Positions 45,789-54,811 of a stretch of DNA of 64,000 bases are shown in pieces. The notes under the pieces are model-generated. The model was given only the letters and a program-made list of their open reading frames with translations, ran no database searches and was not told the origin of the DNA. The position numbers were made by a program, and so were the translations under genes. The DNA is from Oscillospiraceae bacterium MB08-C2-2. GTDB lineage: Bacteria; Bacillota; Clostridia; Oscillospirales; Ruminococcaceae. Within the stretch, counting starts at the first letter, position 1. Each line of letters begins with the position of its first letter. The stretch is taken from assembly GCA_035621215.1 (NCBI GenBank), contig CP141729.1:828944-892943 (forward strand), in the 5' to 3' direction.

Positions 45789-46238
45789 TAAAACAAATCA
45801 ACTCCTAGCTGTTTGGTATACTTATATAGCGTCAAAACTGTATAAAAGTTTTGACGCTGCGGACTTGGCCCGCAAACACGCCTTGCGTGTAAATGCGTAT
45901 GAAGGCAGTATAGACCGTCTATGGCGGTTGGAGGGTGTAGAGAAAAGTCTACACCCTTTATGGGGGGCATCCAATTCCCCCCGGATTGCGCCGCTCCGGC
46001 GCAAAGAATGGAATTCCTGCGTCGAAATCAATTCGGCTTCGGAAGAATTAGGCATCAAAACCATAAGGTCTTCAAGTTAAAGGCAGTTATGTCTACAGTC
46101 TGAGGCCGCCTATGGCGGTCAGCGGCAAATTGCCGCTGTTTAAAGCTGCGTTGCGGTTTTAAACCTAACCAACTATAAGGCCAACTTCTGAAAGTGCCGG
46201 CCTTATAGCTCTATAGCCAAAAGGCACCAATGGCAAAT
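45789..46238. other. 450-base gene-free gap between lepB and rbgA
   Basis: Almost entirely filled by the palindromic array described at 45828-46208. No gene or promoter was recognised. Confidence 0.6.
45828..46208. repeat. Large multi-hairpin array in the lepB-rbgA gap
   Basis: At least nine hairpins in 380 bases: AGCGTCAAAACT with complement (45828-45858, 12 bp); ACACGC-CTT-GCGTGT (45876-45890); AGGGTGTAGA/TCTACACCCT (45932-45957); GGGGGG/CCCCCC (45962-45982); TTGCGCCG/CGGCGCAA (45986-46004); CCGCC-TAT-GGCGG (46106-46118); CAGCGGCA-AAT-TGCCGCTG (46120-46138); a GTT-loop 12-bp hairpin with wobbles (46139-46163); and CTATAAGGCC/GGCCTTATAG (46173-46208, 10 bp). Weaker ones fill the spaces between. 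Confidence 0.8.
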
Positions 46239-46805
46239 TCAGGATAAAAAGCCGCCTCTTTCAAAGGGCATGATACGGAAAAACGCCCTGCCTAAAACAT
46301 ATCGCTTATCAATCATGCCAATATCACTGTCTCGGCTATCCAAGGAATGGTTCCGATTGTCTCCCATTACAAAGACAGTTCCCTCCGGCACCGTTTGGGG
46401 GAACTCCACATCATACTGAACATAGGTTGGTTCAAAGGTATAGGGCTCCTCCAAAGGCTGGCCATCCACGCTGACAACACCCTGCTGAAAATCAATATCC
46501 ACCGTTTGATTCTCGGTTGCAATTACTCTCTTAATCAAAGGCTCGGTAGGCTCACTGATACGGGTTACCACCACAATATCCCCTTGCTTTGGCTCATAGA
46601 GGAACCGGCTGATCAGCAAAGCATCCCGATTTTCTAAGGTAGGGAACATAGAATCGCCGTTGACTCCGGCTGTGCGCATAACAAAGGTAAACAGCAGCAC
46701 AACAAAGACAACCGCCATTACAAGAGCCTCCACCCAATCAATCAGCTCTTTTTTATAGACCGATACCTCACGTTCTTCCTCTTCGGGATAAAGGCCGTCG
46801 TTCAT
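46239..46805 (-). CDS. lepB: Signal peptidase I
   Basis: 188 residues. A short acidic cytoplasmic start, one transmembrane helix (about 22-44) and an outer catalytic domain. The catalytic Ser is in GDSMFPTL, the Lys in PLIKRVIA, and the FVMGDNRNHSLDSRDSDIG box is intact. It removes signal peptides from exported proteins. ATG at 46805 follows AAAGGAG; the frame extends to 46838. It follows rplS, as in many Firmicutes operons. Confidence 0.95.
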   Translation of the reverse strand: MNDGLYPEEEEREVSVYKKELIDWVEALVMAVVFVVLLFTFVMRTAGVNGDSMFPTLENRDALLISRFLYEPKQGDIVVVTRISEPTEPLIKRVIATENQTVDIDFQQGVVSVDGQPLEEPYTFEPTYVQYDVEFPQTVPEGTVFVMGDNRNHSLDSRDSDIGMIDKRYVLGRAFFRIMPFERGGFLS

Positions 46806-46878
46806 GGTATCACTCCTTTGATAAAATAAGGCCCGCAAAGGCTTTTGGGGCCTCTGAATAAAAACCTGTGTAAAGCAG

Positions 46879-46903
46879 AAAAAGGGGCCATATGGCCCCT
46901 TTC
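46879..46903 (-). terminator. Terminator between rplS and lepB
   Basis: AGGGGCCA (46883-46890) and TGGCCCCT (46893-46900) form a perfect palindrome flanked by A and T runs. Read-through to lepB may be partial. Confidence 0.8.
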
Positions 46904-46915
46904 CTCATCACATTC

Positions 46916-47260
46916 TTAGCGAATGGCTTCTTTAACCTTGGCAGCCTTACCCACACGATCTCTGAGATAATACAGCTTGCCTCTGCGGACACGGCCCTTG
47001 CGAACAAGCTCAACTTTATCCACGTTAGGGGAATGGATCGGGAATACTCTCTCAACACCTACACCGTGGGCAACACGGCGAACGGTAAAGGTTTCTTCAA
47101 TACCACCGTGCTTCTTGGCGATAACAGTGCCTTCAAAGGCCTGAATTCTTTCTCTTTCGCCTTCCTTGATTCTTACATGAACGCGGACAACATTACCCAC
47201 GTCAACCACAGGAATTTCCTTTTTCAGGCTATCCTGGGCAATCAGCTTCAAAGCATCCAT
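46916..47260 (-). CDS. rplS: Ribosomal protein L19
   Basis: 114 residues, standard bL19 ([54 protein letters not shown]). Part of the 50S face at the subunit bridge. ATG at 47260 follows AAGGAGGAG. It has its own near-consensus promoter and a structured leader. The usual upstream partners rimM and trmD are not here; two radical SAM-family genes are. Confidence 0.97.
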   Translation of the reverse strand: MDALKLIAQDSLKKEIPVVDVGNVVRVHVRIKEGERERIQAFEGTVIAKKHGGIEETFTVRRVAHGVGVERVFPIHSPNVDKVELVRKGRVRRGKLYYLRDRVGKAAKVKEAIR

Positions 47261-47397
47261 TTAATGCTCCTCCTTAATTTACGGCATTCATTCTCATTTT
47301 GGAAATGACAGAGGAATACCTGTTTCAATGTCATGGCCGTAGGGCTGTGGCATGAATCCCCCCTGTTTTTTGGACAGGAGTCACAACATACGGTGAT
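47261..47397 (-). promoter_or_regulatory. Structured 5' leader of rplS (L19 leader candidate)
   Basis: About 137 transcribed bases between the promoter and rplS. It contains CCTGT/ACAGG (around 47362-47378) and ATGACA/TGTCAT pairing (around 47305-47333), plus repeated ATTCATGCC/GAATGCCG segments near each end. Many Firmicutes have an autoregulatory L19 leader at this place. I could not verify the consensus. Confidence 0.45.
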
Positions 47398-47426
47398 ATT
47401 ATAGCATAGCGGACTGCATAATGCAA
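47398..47426 (-). promoter_or_regulatory. Predicted sigma-A promoter of rplS
   Basis: TTGCAT (47421-47426) and TATAAT (47398-47403) on the minus strand with a 17-base spacer. Confidence 0.8.
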
Positions 47427-47476
47427 CCATTTTGTACACATTTTTCGGCTTACGGGGCAGCGTATAAAGTAAACCT

Positions 47477-48151
47477 TTATTCAAAAGGATGCAGGTGATC
47501 ATCCAATACCGCTACACGGGCGATCCGCACCAAATCCGGCTCCACTTCCGCCTCTTTGTAAAGCGCATCCAAAAACAGCGAAGGGTTCAAATTTTGGCTC
47601 AGGCCGGTTCGCAGGCGCAGGGTCATATCCAGACAGTTCTCCCCTTCTTTTTGCTCCAGAAGCTGAACCATGGGGCGAATGTCCACCTCTTTGAGGATTT
47701 TTCGGCCGGGGCCTTTTTTGGCTTTTTTCATCACCAAAATTTCCGGTTGTTCCATAAGGCGGGCAAGAGCGTGGGACATCCTGTCGGCGCCTTCTTCATC
47801 AAACAAAAGCTCCACATGGTAATCTGCCCACTCAATAGCCGAAGGCTCCTGCACCGGGGTACTGACCCGGAAAATCTCAAAGCCTGCGGGCAGGCAAGGG
47901 GAAAGCCTGCTGATAATTTCTTCGGAGCAAATCTCCTCATTGAGGCGGATATCCACCGTTTCCCACATCCCCTCGTATCCAAGGGAGAGGGGCAGCGAAA
48001 AGGTCAGGTACATATGCGGGTTAAAGCCTTGGGTATACCAAACAGGCAGGCCACTGCGCTTGATAGCACGGGATACTGACCGCATTAAATCCAGATGGGC
48101 AAGATATTTGGCACGGCCGGCCTTGCGGTAAAAAATACGAACAGGGATCAT
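47477..48151 (-). CDS. TIGR03936-type radical SAM-linked protein
   Basis: 224 residues starting MIPVRIFYRKAGRAKYLAHL. It matches the family that accompanies or is fused to TIGR03960 radical SAM proteins (DUF2344). It lacks a radical SAM cysteine motif itself. ATG at 48151 overlaps the TGA of the upstream gene (ATGA), so the pair is translationally coupled and probably works together. Function is unknown; a role in RNA or ribosome modification has been guessed for the family. Confidence 0.85.
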   Translation of the reverse strand: MIPVRIFYRKAGRAKYLAHLDLMRSVSRAIKRSGLPVWYTQGFNPHMYLTFSLPLSLGYEGMWETVDIRLNEEICSEEIISRLSPCLPAGFEIFRVSTPVQEPSAIEWADYHVELLFDEEGADRMSHALARLMEQPEILVMKKAKKGPGRKILKEVDIRPMVQLLEQKEGENCLDMTLRLRTGLSQNLNPSLFLDALYKEAEVEPDLVRIARVAVLDDHLHPFE

Positions 48152-50013
48152 GGGCAAGGCCACCTCCCTTCTCCATCGGGATAGAGCCCCGAAGCACCGC
48201 AGGCACTGCATTGGAGCAGGCAGTTGGGGGTGGTGCGGTCACCATGGGCCTTTTTGTTTTCACGAATGAGGAAATCCTTGGTCACACCGTAATCCAAGTG
48301 GCTCCAAGGGGTTACCTCCTCAAAGGAACGGCGGCGGTTGGCATAAAATGCAGGATCAAGCCCGCATTCCGCCAAAGTTTCCAGCCATGTTTCCAAAGAA
48401 AAATGCTCGTCCCACCCTTCCAGCACACAGCCCTTGCGCCACGCCTGTTCCATAGCGGCACACAGGCGGCGGTCACCACGGGCCAAAACAGCCTCTAAAA
48501 AGCTGACCTTGTTGTTGTGGTATTTCACTGAAATTTTCTTGGTGCGAACCGATTCAACCAAATGCCTCTGCTTGGCGGCAAACTGCTCAATGGTATCCTG
48601 GGGCTCAAACTCAAAGGGAGTAAAGGGCTTGGGCACAAACCCGGCGGCACTGACCGTTACATTCACGCCCTTGCCCTTGGGCTTGTTGGGGTTTTCATAG
48701 TAAAGATTGACGATTTTTTGGGCAAGCTGGGCGATACCCTCCACATCCTCCATAGTTTCGGTAGGAAGCCCCAGCATAAAATACAGCTTAACCGAGGTAT
48801 AGCCTCCTTCAAAAGCCATGGTGCAAGTGCGGAGGATTTCCTCCTCGGTGATGTTCTTGTTGATCACATCCCGAATCCGCTGAGTACCTGCCTCAGGGGC
48901 AAAGGTCAACCCGCTTTTGCGCACCCGGGTGATCTTTTCTGCCAGCGAATCTGAAAAATTATCCACCCGCAAAGAGGGCAGGGAAAGGTTAACCTTTTCC
49001 TTTTCAGTCCAATCCAGCAGGGTATCCAGCAACGGTTCCAGTCGGGTATAATCGCTGGTGCTCAAAGAAGTGAGGGAAATCTCATCGTAGCCGGTGGAAT
49101 CGCAGAGCGCTTTGCCATAGCTGTTGAGAGTGCCGGGTTCCTTTTCCCGGAAAGGCCGGTAGATAAACCCGGCCTGACAGAAGCGGCAGCCTCGGGCACA
49201 GCCTCGGAGCACCTCCACCATAGCCCGGTCATGCACCGCCTCTACAGCGGGAACCACAAAGCTTTCAGGATAAAAAATGCAATCCAGATCGGCCACAATC
49301 CGTTTGGTTACTTTGGCGGGGGCGCCTTCCTCCGACGTGATGGAAGCCACGGTTCCATCCGGGTTATACGCCACCTGATACAGGCTGGGGACATAGATAC
49401 CCTGAATTTGTGATGCCGCCTTGAGGAAAGCTTCCTTGCTCCAGCCCTCCGCCTTGGCCTGCTTGTAGAGATCCATCAACTCCAGATTGACCTCTTCCCC
49501 TTCCCCCAGCACAAACAGATCAATAAAATCTGCAAGGGGTTCGGGGTTGCAGGCACAGGGGCCTCCCGCAATGACAATGGGGTAAAGTTCTTTGCGCTGG
49601 CTGGAGCGAACCGGCAGGCCCGCCAAATCCAGCATATCCAATATGGTGGTAAAGCTCAGCTCATATTGGAGGGTAAAGCCGATCATATCAAAATCCTTAA
49701 TAGGCTCCAAGCTTTCCAGCCCATAGAGAGGGATTCCCTGTTCCTTCATACAGTCCCGCATATCCATATCCGGGGCGAAAACCCGTTCGCACCAAAAATC
49801 CGGCCGGCTGTTGATCAGCGAATATAAAATCTTCATGCCCAAATGGGACATGCCGATCTCATATAAATCAGGAAAGCAGAAGGCAAAGCGAACCGCCACA
49901 TCCTGGGGCGATTTTACAATGCTTCCGATCTCCCCCCCAATGTATCGGGCAGGCTTTTGCACTTTGGGTAAAATCCTGTCCAGTTTTTCCATTAACAACT
50001 GTTTTTCCTCCAT
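48148..50013 (-). CDS. TIGR03960-type B12-binding-fold radical SAM protein
   Basis: 621 residues. The N-terminal region (about 30-200) resembles a cobalamin-binding Rossmann domain; the radical SAM core (about 235-480) has CARGCRFCQAGF (CxxxCxxC). A C-terminal cysteine-rich end carries CLLQCSACG. It is paired with the TIGR03936 protein by an ATGA overlap. In other Clostridia this pair usually precedes rng-rplU-rpmA; here rplS follows. The target is unknown. Confidence 0.87.
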   Translation of the reverse strand: MEEKQLLMEKLDRILPKVQKPARYIGGEIGSIVKSPQDVAVRFAFCFPDLYEIGMSHLGMKILYSLINSRPDFWCERVFAPDMDMRDCMKEQGIPLYGLESLEPIKDFDMIGFTLQYELSFTTILDMLDLAGLPVRSSQRKELYPIVIAGGPCACNPEPLADFIDLFVLGEGEEVNLELMDLYKQAKAEGWSKEAFLKAASQIQGIYVPSLYQVAYNPDGTVASITSEEGAPAKVTKRIVADLDCIFYPESFVVPAVEAVHDRAMVEVLRGCARGCRFCQAGFIYRPFREKEPGTLNSYGKALCDSTGYDEISLTSLSTSDYTRLEPLLDTLLDWTEKEKVNLSLPSLRVDNFSDSLAEKITRVRKSGLTFAPEAGTQRIRDVINKNITEEEILRTCTMAFEGGYTSVKLYFMLGLPTETMEDVEGIAQLAQKIVNLYYENPNKPKGKGVNVTVSAAGFVPKPFTPFEFEPQDTIEQFAAKQRHLVESVRTKKISVKYHNNKVSFLEAVLARGDRRLCAAMEQAWRKGCVLEGWDEHFSLETWLETLAECGLDPAFYANRRRSFEEVTPWSHLDYGVTKDFLIRENKKAHGDRTTPNCLLQCSACGASGLYPDGEGRWPCP

Positions 50014-50393
50014 CCCTTCTGGGAATGCTTTCTATAGCAGCCCTTCTTGAAAACAGCAGAATGCTGTGTTCCTCCCCTTGCGAAAAGCGGGAAAACGGCA
50101 TACTAAGAGGCAAAAACTGCGCCTTTGGCGCAAAACAAGCTCTGCTCGCTTTTGAAAACGATGGTTTCGTTTTCAAGTTTATTGACTATACCATAGATAG
50201 TATTACAAAATTGTTCTCTAGTCAATCTGCCTCAATGTGCCCACTTTCATATAGTCGTATTCTTTTCTGCACTTTTGTATCTTCAGCCTTGCAAAAAAAA
50301 TAAAAAAGTCTTATGATAGAACCTGTTGTGCAGGGCCTAAAAAGTTCCCGCACATTTTACACCTTTGTATCCATGGAAAGGAGCTGGAATTTT
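50014..50393. other. Divergent intergenic region at the strand switch
   Basis: About 380 bases between the minus-strand TIGR03960 gene and the plus-strand ABC genes. It contains the palindromic element at 50032-50190. TTGCAAAAAAAATAAAAAAG near 50288-50307 is AT-rich, but no clear promoter was assigned. Confidence 0.55.
50032..50190. repeat. Palindromic element with TATAGTCAAT end, related to 17.2 kb
   Basis: Ends pair as TATAG/CTATA (50033-50037 with 50186-50190). Arms include ACAGCA-GAA-TGCTGT (50053-50067), TGCGCC-TTT-GGCGCA (50118-50132) and TTGAAAACGA/TCGTTTTCAA (50152-50176, 10 bp). Bases 50155-50190 equal 17285-17320 exactly, and TACTAAGAGGC (from 50101) also recurs at 17253. Between these two blocks this copy has about 24 extra bases. 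Confidence 0.75.
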
Positions 50394-52127
50394 TTGCTGC
50401 GTATCAGTCGTTTTATCGGGCGCTATAAGGCCCAGTTTTTCTTCGGGTGGCTTCTCAAGCTGCTGGAAGCAGTATTGGAGGTGTTTCTGCCTCTGTTTAT
50501 GGCTAAGATTTTGGATATAGGTATCCCCCAGGGAGATCGGGGCTATATTCTGCAAATGGGAGGATGGCTCATGCTGTTTTCCGTGGTGGGTTTGGCCTTT
50601 GCGATTTTCTGCCAATACAGTGCCGCCGTGGTCTCTTTGGGGACAGGCACCATCATCCGTGATGCTCTTATGAAGCAGGTCTCGGGTTTTTCTTACCGGG
50701 AGCTGGATCGTTTCAGTCCTTCCACACTGATTAACCGCCTCACCGGTGATGTTACCAATGTGGAGCAGGCCATTGCCATGACTATCCGCCTTGTTTCCCG
50801 AGCACCTTTTCTGTGCATTGGCTCGGTGATCATGGCTTTTTATGTGGATAGCCAGCTTGCCTTGATTTTTGTGGGGCTGATCCCGATGCTGGGGATTTTG
50901 CTGTATTTCTTAATCGTGCGCACCACTGCTCTCTATAAAGAAGCCCAGAAAAAGCTGGATGGCCTGGCTCTGATTGTTCGCGAAAACCTGAGCGGTGTGC
51001 GCATTATCCGCGCTTTTGCCCGCTGGAACAAAGAGCAGGAGCGTGGCGATTCCGCCGCTCGTGAACTGGCCGTTGCCAATATCCGAGTCGCCAGCTTATC
51101 GGCTCTTTCCAACCCGGCCACCTCTATTTTGATGCAGGGCAGCACAATGCTGATTCTGTATTTGGGAGCCAATCGGGTTTTTGAAGGCTTGCTCACACGA
51201 GGCAATGTTCTGGCCCTTACCACCTATGCCACGCAGGTGCTCTATGCGCTGGTTATTTTCTCCAATCTGGTGGTGCTGTTTACCAAAGCCTCCGCTTCGG
51301 CCGGGCGCATCAATGAGGTGCTGGATACAGAACCTTCCATTGTGTATCCCCAGCAGGCGGCTTCTCTTTCACAGGAAGCCCCGGCAGTTAGCTTTGAAAA
51401 TGTCTCTTTCTCTTACAGCGGCCATGAAGAGGCTGTGACCGATATTTCCTTTAGCTTGCCTCACGGCAAAGCGCTGGGCATTGTGGGGGTTACCGGCAGC
51501 GGAAAATCCACCGTGATCAACCTTTTACAGCGGTTCTATGATTTGGATAAAGGCTGTATCCGGCTCTCGGGCGCCCCGCTGACTGAGCTTTCTCAGCAGC
51601 AGCTTCGGGATATGATCGGCGTGGTTCCCCAGCAAAGCATGCTGTTTACAGGTACCGTAGCAGACAACCTGCGCTGGGGCAAGGAGGATGCTTCCACCGA
51701 CGAGATGTGGGCTGCTTTAGAAACAGCTCAGGCTCGTGACTTTGTGGAGGCACTGCCCGGCGGGCTGGAGTTTCGCATTGAGGAAGGCGGACGCAATTTT
51801 TCCGGCGGCCAGCGCCAGCGTCTTGCCATCGCCCGTGCACTGGTTAAAAGGCCCTCTCTCTTGATTCTGGATGATTCCTTGAGCGCTCTGGATTACAAAA
51901 CCGATCTGGAGCTGCGCCGGGCACTGGCCCGGGATTTGCCCGATACGACCTTGCTGGTGGTTTCTCAGCGTATCAGCTCGGTGACCGGCGCTGACTTGAT
52001 TGTGGTGCTGGATGACGGTAAAATCAGCGGTCTGGGCGTTCACAGCACCCTGCTGGAGGAATGTGAAACCTACCGGGATATTTACCGCTCTCAAACCAGT
52101 TCCGGATCAAAGGAGGCAGCCCAATGA
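50394..52127 (+). CDS. ABC exporter half, degenerate ATPase site (heterodimer subunit 1)
   Basis: About 577 residues: six-helix transmembrane domain (1-310) and an ATPase domain with Walker A GVTGSGKST and signature FSGGQRQRLAIARA. The Walker B end reads LLILDDSLSALD, with aspartate where the catalytic glutamate should be, as in the first subunit of heterodimeric exporters (BmrC, TM287). TTG at 50394 is chosen because AAAGGAG is ten bases upstream; that site lies just after an in-frame ATG (50373). It overlaps the next gene by four bases. Probable multidrug or lipid export. Confidence 0.9.
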   Translation: MLRISRFIGRYKAQFFFGWLLKLLEAVLEVFLPLFMAKILDIGIPQGDRGYILQMGGWLMLFSVVGLAFAIFCQYSAAVVSLGTGTIIRDALMKQVSGFSYRELDRFSPSTLINRLTGDVTNVEQAIAMTIRLVSRAPFLCIGSVIMAFYVDSQLALIFVGLIPMLGILLYFLIVRTTALYKEAQKKLDGLALIVRENLSGVRIIRAFARWNKEQERGDSAARELAVANIRVASLSALSNPATSILMQGSTMLILYLGANRVFEGLLTRGNVLALTTYATQVLYALVIFSNLVVLFTKASASAGRINEVLDTEPSIVYPQQAASLSQEAPAVSFENVSFSYSGHEEAVTDISFSLPHGKALGIVGVTGSGKSTVINLLQRFYDLDKGCIRLSGAPLTELSQQQLRDMIGVVPQQSMLFTGTVADNLRWGKEDASTDEMWAALETAQARDFVEALPGGLEFRIEEGGRNFSGGQRQRLAIARALVKRPSLLILDDSLSALDYKTDLELRRALARDLPDTTLLVVSQRISSVTGADLIVVLDDGKISGLGVHSTLLEECETYRDIYRSQTSSGSKEAAQ

Positions 52128-53860
52128 CTGAAATTCAAAAGCCTGTAACCGGCCGCCTGCTTTCGGTAATGTCGGCCCAATGGCCGAAAATACTCATGGC
52201 CTTGCTCTGCGCTGTTGTTTCCAGCCTGAGCGCCATTTTTGCAACGCTGTATCTTGGTTATGCCATAGATGCTATGGTTGGCCAGGGGGATGTGGATTTT
52301 CCCGGACTTCACCGTATTATTTTGATTCTGGGGGGGCTGTATCTGGCGGGTGCCCTGTTCCAGTGGTTTGTATCGGTGCTGGCCAACCAGATCGCTCATG
52401 GCACTTCCCAGACCCTACGCCATTTGACCTTTGAAAAATTAGGCCGTCTTCCCCTTTCCTTCTTTGATCAAACCTCCCGGGGAGATTTGGTCAGCCGGTT
52501 CACCAACGATCTGGATAGTGTATCACTTGCACTTTCTCTGAGCATTGTCAGCCTCTTTACCGGGGCTGTCGTGGTGGTTACCTCTCTCATTTTTATGCTC
52601 AGCCTTAATGTACAAATAACCTTGGTGATTTTGCTTTGTACCCCCGTGATTTTTCTGGTGGCGTGGATTATTTCCCGCTTCACGCAGGAAACCTACCGCC
52701 GCCAGCAGGCTGTCGTGGGTGAGCTTTCCGGGTTTGTCTCTGAGATTGTGGGCAATCAGCGCCTGGTCACCGCCTTTGGCTACGAGAGCCGAAGTGTAGA
52801 GCGGTTCGAAGCCATTACAGCCCGGCTCAAGGTCACCGGTACCAAAGCGCACTTCGCGTCGGCTCTGTTTAACCCCATCACTCGATTTGTAGACCATTTA
52901 ACCTATCTGCTGGTGGGTGTAGTTGGCGGCCTAATTGCTTTGGGCGGTGTCAGCGTAGGAACCGTTTCCAGCTTTTTGATCTATTCGGCTCAGTTTGCCA
53001 AGCCCTTTAATGAAATTTCCGGTGTGCTGGGCAATATCCAAACTGCATTTGCCTCTCTGCGGCGCATCTTTGAAATTCTCGATACCCCTGAGGAATCGGC
53101 GGAAGCCCCCAATATGCCGGAGCTGGGTCATCCTCAAGGTGCTGTGGAATTCAGGAATGTGGATTTTTCCTACAGTTCCAGCCGCCCTCTTATTCAGGAT
53201 TTGAATCTCAAGGTCACTCCCGGCAGTCTGGTTGCCATTGTGGGACCCACCGGAGCGGGTAAAACCACCATCGTTAACCTGCTGATGCGGTTTTATGAGC
53301 TGAACAAGGGTGCCCTGCTGATTGACGGCCGCAATGTTTCCGGCGTGACTCGAAACAGCCTGCGCCGTAGTTTCGGTATGGTTTTGCAGGACACTTGGCT
53401 GTTTGAAGGAACCATCCGGGATAATATTGCTTATGGTAAACCCAACGCGACCCAACAGGAAGTAGAGGAGGCGGCTCGCTTTGCCCACGCCCATTCCTTT
53501 ATCAAGCGTTTGCCCCAGCAGTATGATACCATGCTCACACAGGATGGCGGCAATCTTTCGCAGGGCCAAAAGCAGCTTCTTACCATAGCCCGAGTGATGC
53601 TCACCAATCCGGCCATGCTGATTCTGGATGAAGCCACCAGCTCCATTGATACCCTTACCGAAATCCGCATCCAGAAAGCTTTCCTAAAAATGATGGAGGG
53701 CCGCACCAGCTTTGTCATCGCCCACCGTCTTTCTACCATCACCTCTGCGGATGTAATTCTGGTGCTGGATAAGGGTAAAATCATCGAGACCGGAACCCAT
53801 AACGAGCTGCTGGAAAAAGGCGGTTTCTATGCCCAGCTTTATGCCAGCCAGTTTCAATAA
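52124..53860 (+). CDS. ABC exporter half, canonical ATPase site (heterodimer subunit 2)
   Basis: 578 residues, transmembrane domain (about 18-315) plus ATPase. Walker A is GPTGAGKTT and Walker B LILDEATSSIDT with the catalytic glutamate present. The signature is altered to LSQGQKQLLTIAR (SQGQ rather than SGGQ). ATGA overlap with subunit 1 shows strict coupling. Together the two make one complete and one degenerate ATP site. The substrate is unknown; BmrCD-type multidrug efflux is the closest analogy. Confidence 0.92.
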   Translation: MTEIQKPVTGRLLSVMSAQWPKILMALLCAVVSSLSAIFATLYLGYAIDAMVGQGDVDFPGLHRIILILGGLYLAGALFQWFVSVLANQIAHGTSQTLRHLTFEKLGRLPLSFFDQTSRGDLVSRFTNDLDSVSLALSLSIVSLFTGAVVVVTSLIFMLSLNVQITLVILLCTPVIFLVAWIISRFTQETYRRQQAVVGELSGFVSEIVGNQRLVTAFGYESRSVERFEAITARLKVTGTKAHFASALFNPITRFVDHLTYLLVGVVGGLIALGGVSVGTVSSFLIYSAQFAKPFNEISGVLGNIQTAFASLRRIFEILDTPEESAEAPNMPELGHPQGAVEFRNVDFSYSSSRPLIQDLNLKVTPGSLVAIVGPTGAGKTTIVNLLMRFYELNKGALLIDGRNVSGVTRNSLRRSFGMVLQDTWLFEGTIRDNIAYGKPNATQQEVEEAARFAHAHSFIKRLPQQYDTMLTQDGGNLSQGQKQLLTIARVMLTNPAMLILDEATSSIDTLTEIRIQKAFLKMMEGRTSFVIAHRLSTITSADVILVLDKGKIIETGTHNELLEKGGFYAQLYASQFQ

Positions 53861-53880
53861 CACAAACCTTTAAAACACCC

Positions 53881-53918
53881 AAATGGGTCGGTTGACAGCT
53901 TTGTCACCGGCCCATTTT
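53881..53918 (+). terminator. Terminator downstream of the ABC exporter genes
   Basis: AAATGGGTCGGT pairs with ACCGGCCCATTT (one mismatch) around an inner TGACA-GCTT-TGTCA stem, then TTTTCAT. It follows the second ABC gene by about 20 bases. Confidence 0.75.
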
Positions 53919-54033
53919 CATGCCTCAACCGCACTCTACCGCTAGTCGGTTGCATCATTCCTCTTTTGGAATTATACTAAAACATAGCCTAGTCACGGAG
54001 TGAAACCCGGATATTCTCAGGAGGTAATGGTGC

Positions 54034-54798
54034 ATGTATGAAATCAACAATGAGCAGTTCGGCAGCTTTGTGGCTGAGCTGAGAAAGCAAAAGAGCTTTA
54101 CCCAAAAAGAGTTGGCCCAAAGATTGTTTGTTTCGGATAAGGCGGTCAGTAAATGGGAACGAGGGCTGAGTATGCCGGACATTTCGCTGCTTATGCCTCT
54201 GGCGGATTTGCTGGGGGTAACCATCGCGGAACTGCTGAGTGGTCAGCATATTTCCCAGCCGGAGGTGCTGGATGCACAGACGGTGGAAAAGCTGGTTGCC
54301 GGAACCATCGGTCTTTCTGTAAAAGAGCAGCAGAAGCGCAGGCGGCACCGCCGACAAAGCCGAAAGGCTTATCTGACATGTGGGGTTATAGCGGTTTTGG
54401 AATGTGTGCTGCTTTTATTGCTGGGATATTCTCCGGAAGAACTGATGAAAGATGTATTTCTGGTTGAATCGTTGAGCCTTTTATTTGGAGGCTGGTTTTG
54501 TTTATGGGTTAAGGATATCCTCCCGGCTTATTATGATGAAAATAAAATCAGCAGCTACAGCGATGGTGTTTTCAGGATGAATCTGGCAGGGGTATATTTT
54601 AACAACAGCAACTGGCCATATATTCTAAAAGCCGGCCGCCGATGGGTTCTAGGGGTTATGGTGATATTCCCTTTCTTGTATGCAGTTGTAAAGAGCCTCT
54701 TTCCCACTGTCTGGGAAGCAGGACAGCTCTTTTTTGTTTTAACTGCCTGCCTCGGCTGTTTTGTTCCCATGATACTGGCTGCCAAGCGGCATGGCTGA
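54034..54798 (+). CDS. Membrane-anchored XRE-family regulator
   Basis: 254 residues. An N-terminal helix-turn-helix domain (about 8-66, SFTQKELAQRLFVSDKAVSKWE) is followed by a basic linker (KEQQKRRRHRRQSRK, 107-121) and about four transmembrane segments (122-140, 150-170, 208-226, 230-248). Such XRE proteins with membrane tails are thought to sense envelope conditions. ATG at 54034 follows AGGAGG. It is the same strand as the ABC exporter but after a terminator, so it may regulate that operon; this is inference. Confidence 0.85.
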   Translation: MYEINNEQFGSFVAELRKQKSFTQKELAQRLFVSDKAVSKWERGLSMPDISLLMPLADLLGVTIAELLSGQHISQPEVLDAQTVEKLVAGTIGLSVKEQQKRRRHRRQSRKAYLTCGVIAVLECVLLLLLGYSPEELMKDVFLVESLSLLFGGWFCLWVKDILPAYYDENKISSYSDGVFRMNLAGVYFNNSNWPYILKAGRRWVLGVMVIFPFLYAVVKSLFPTVWEAGQLFFVLTACLGCFVPMILAAKRHG

Positions 54799-54811
54799 CT
54801 TGGACTGCAAT

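Noticed and set aside
45828-46208. CRISPR array or integron attC sites
   Set aside because: The units are different palindromes, not regularly spaced direct repeats; no cas genes or integrase are nearby.
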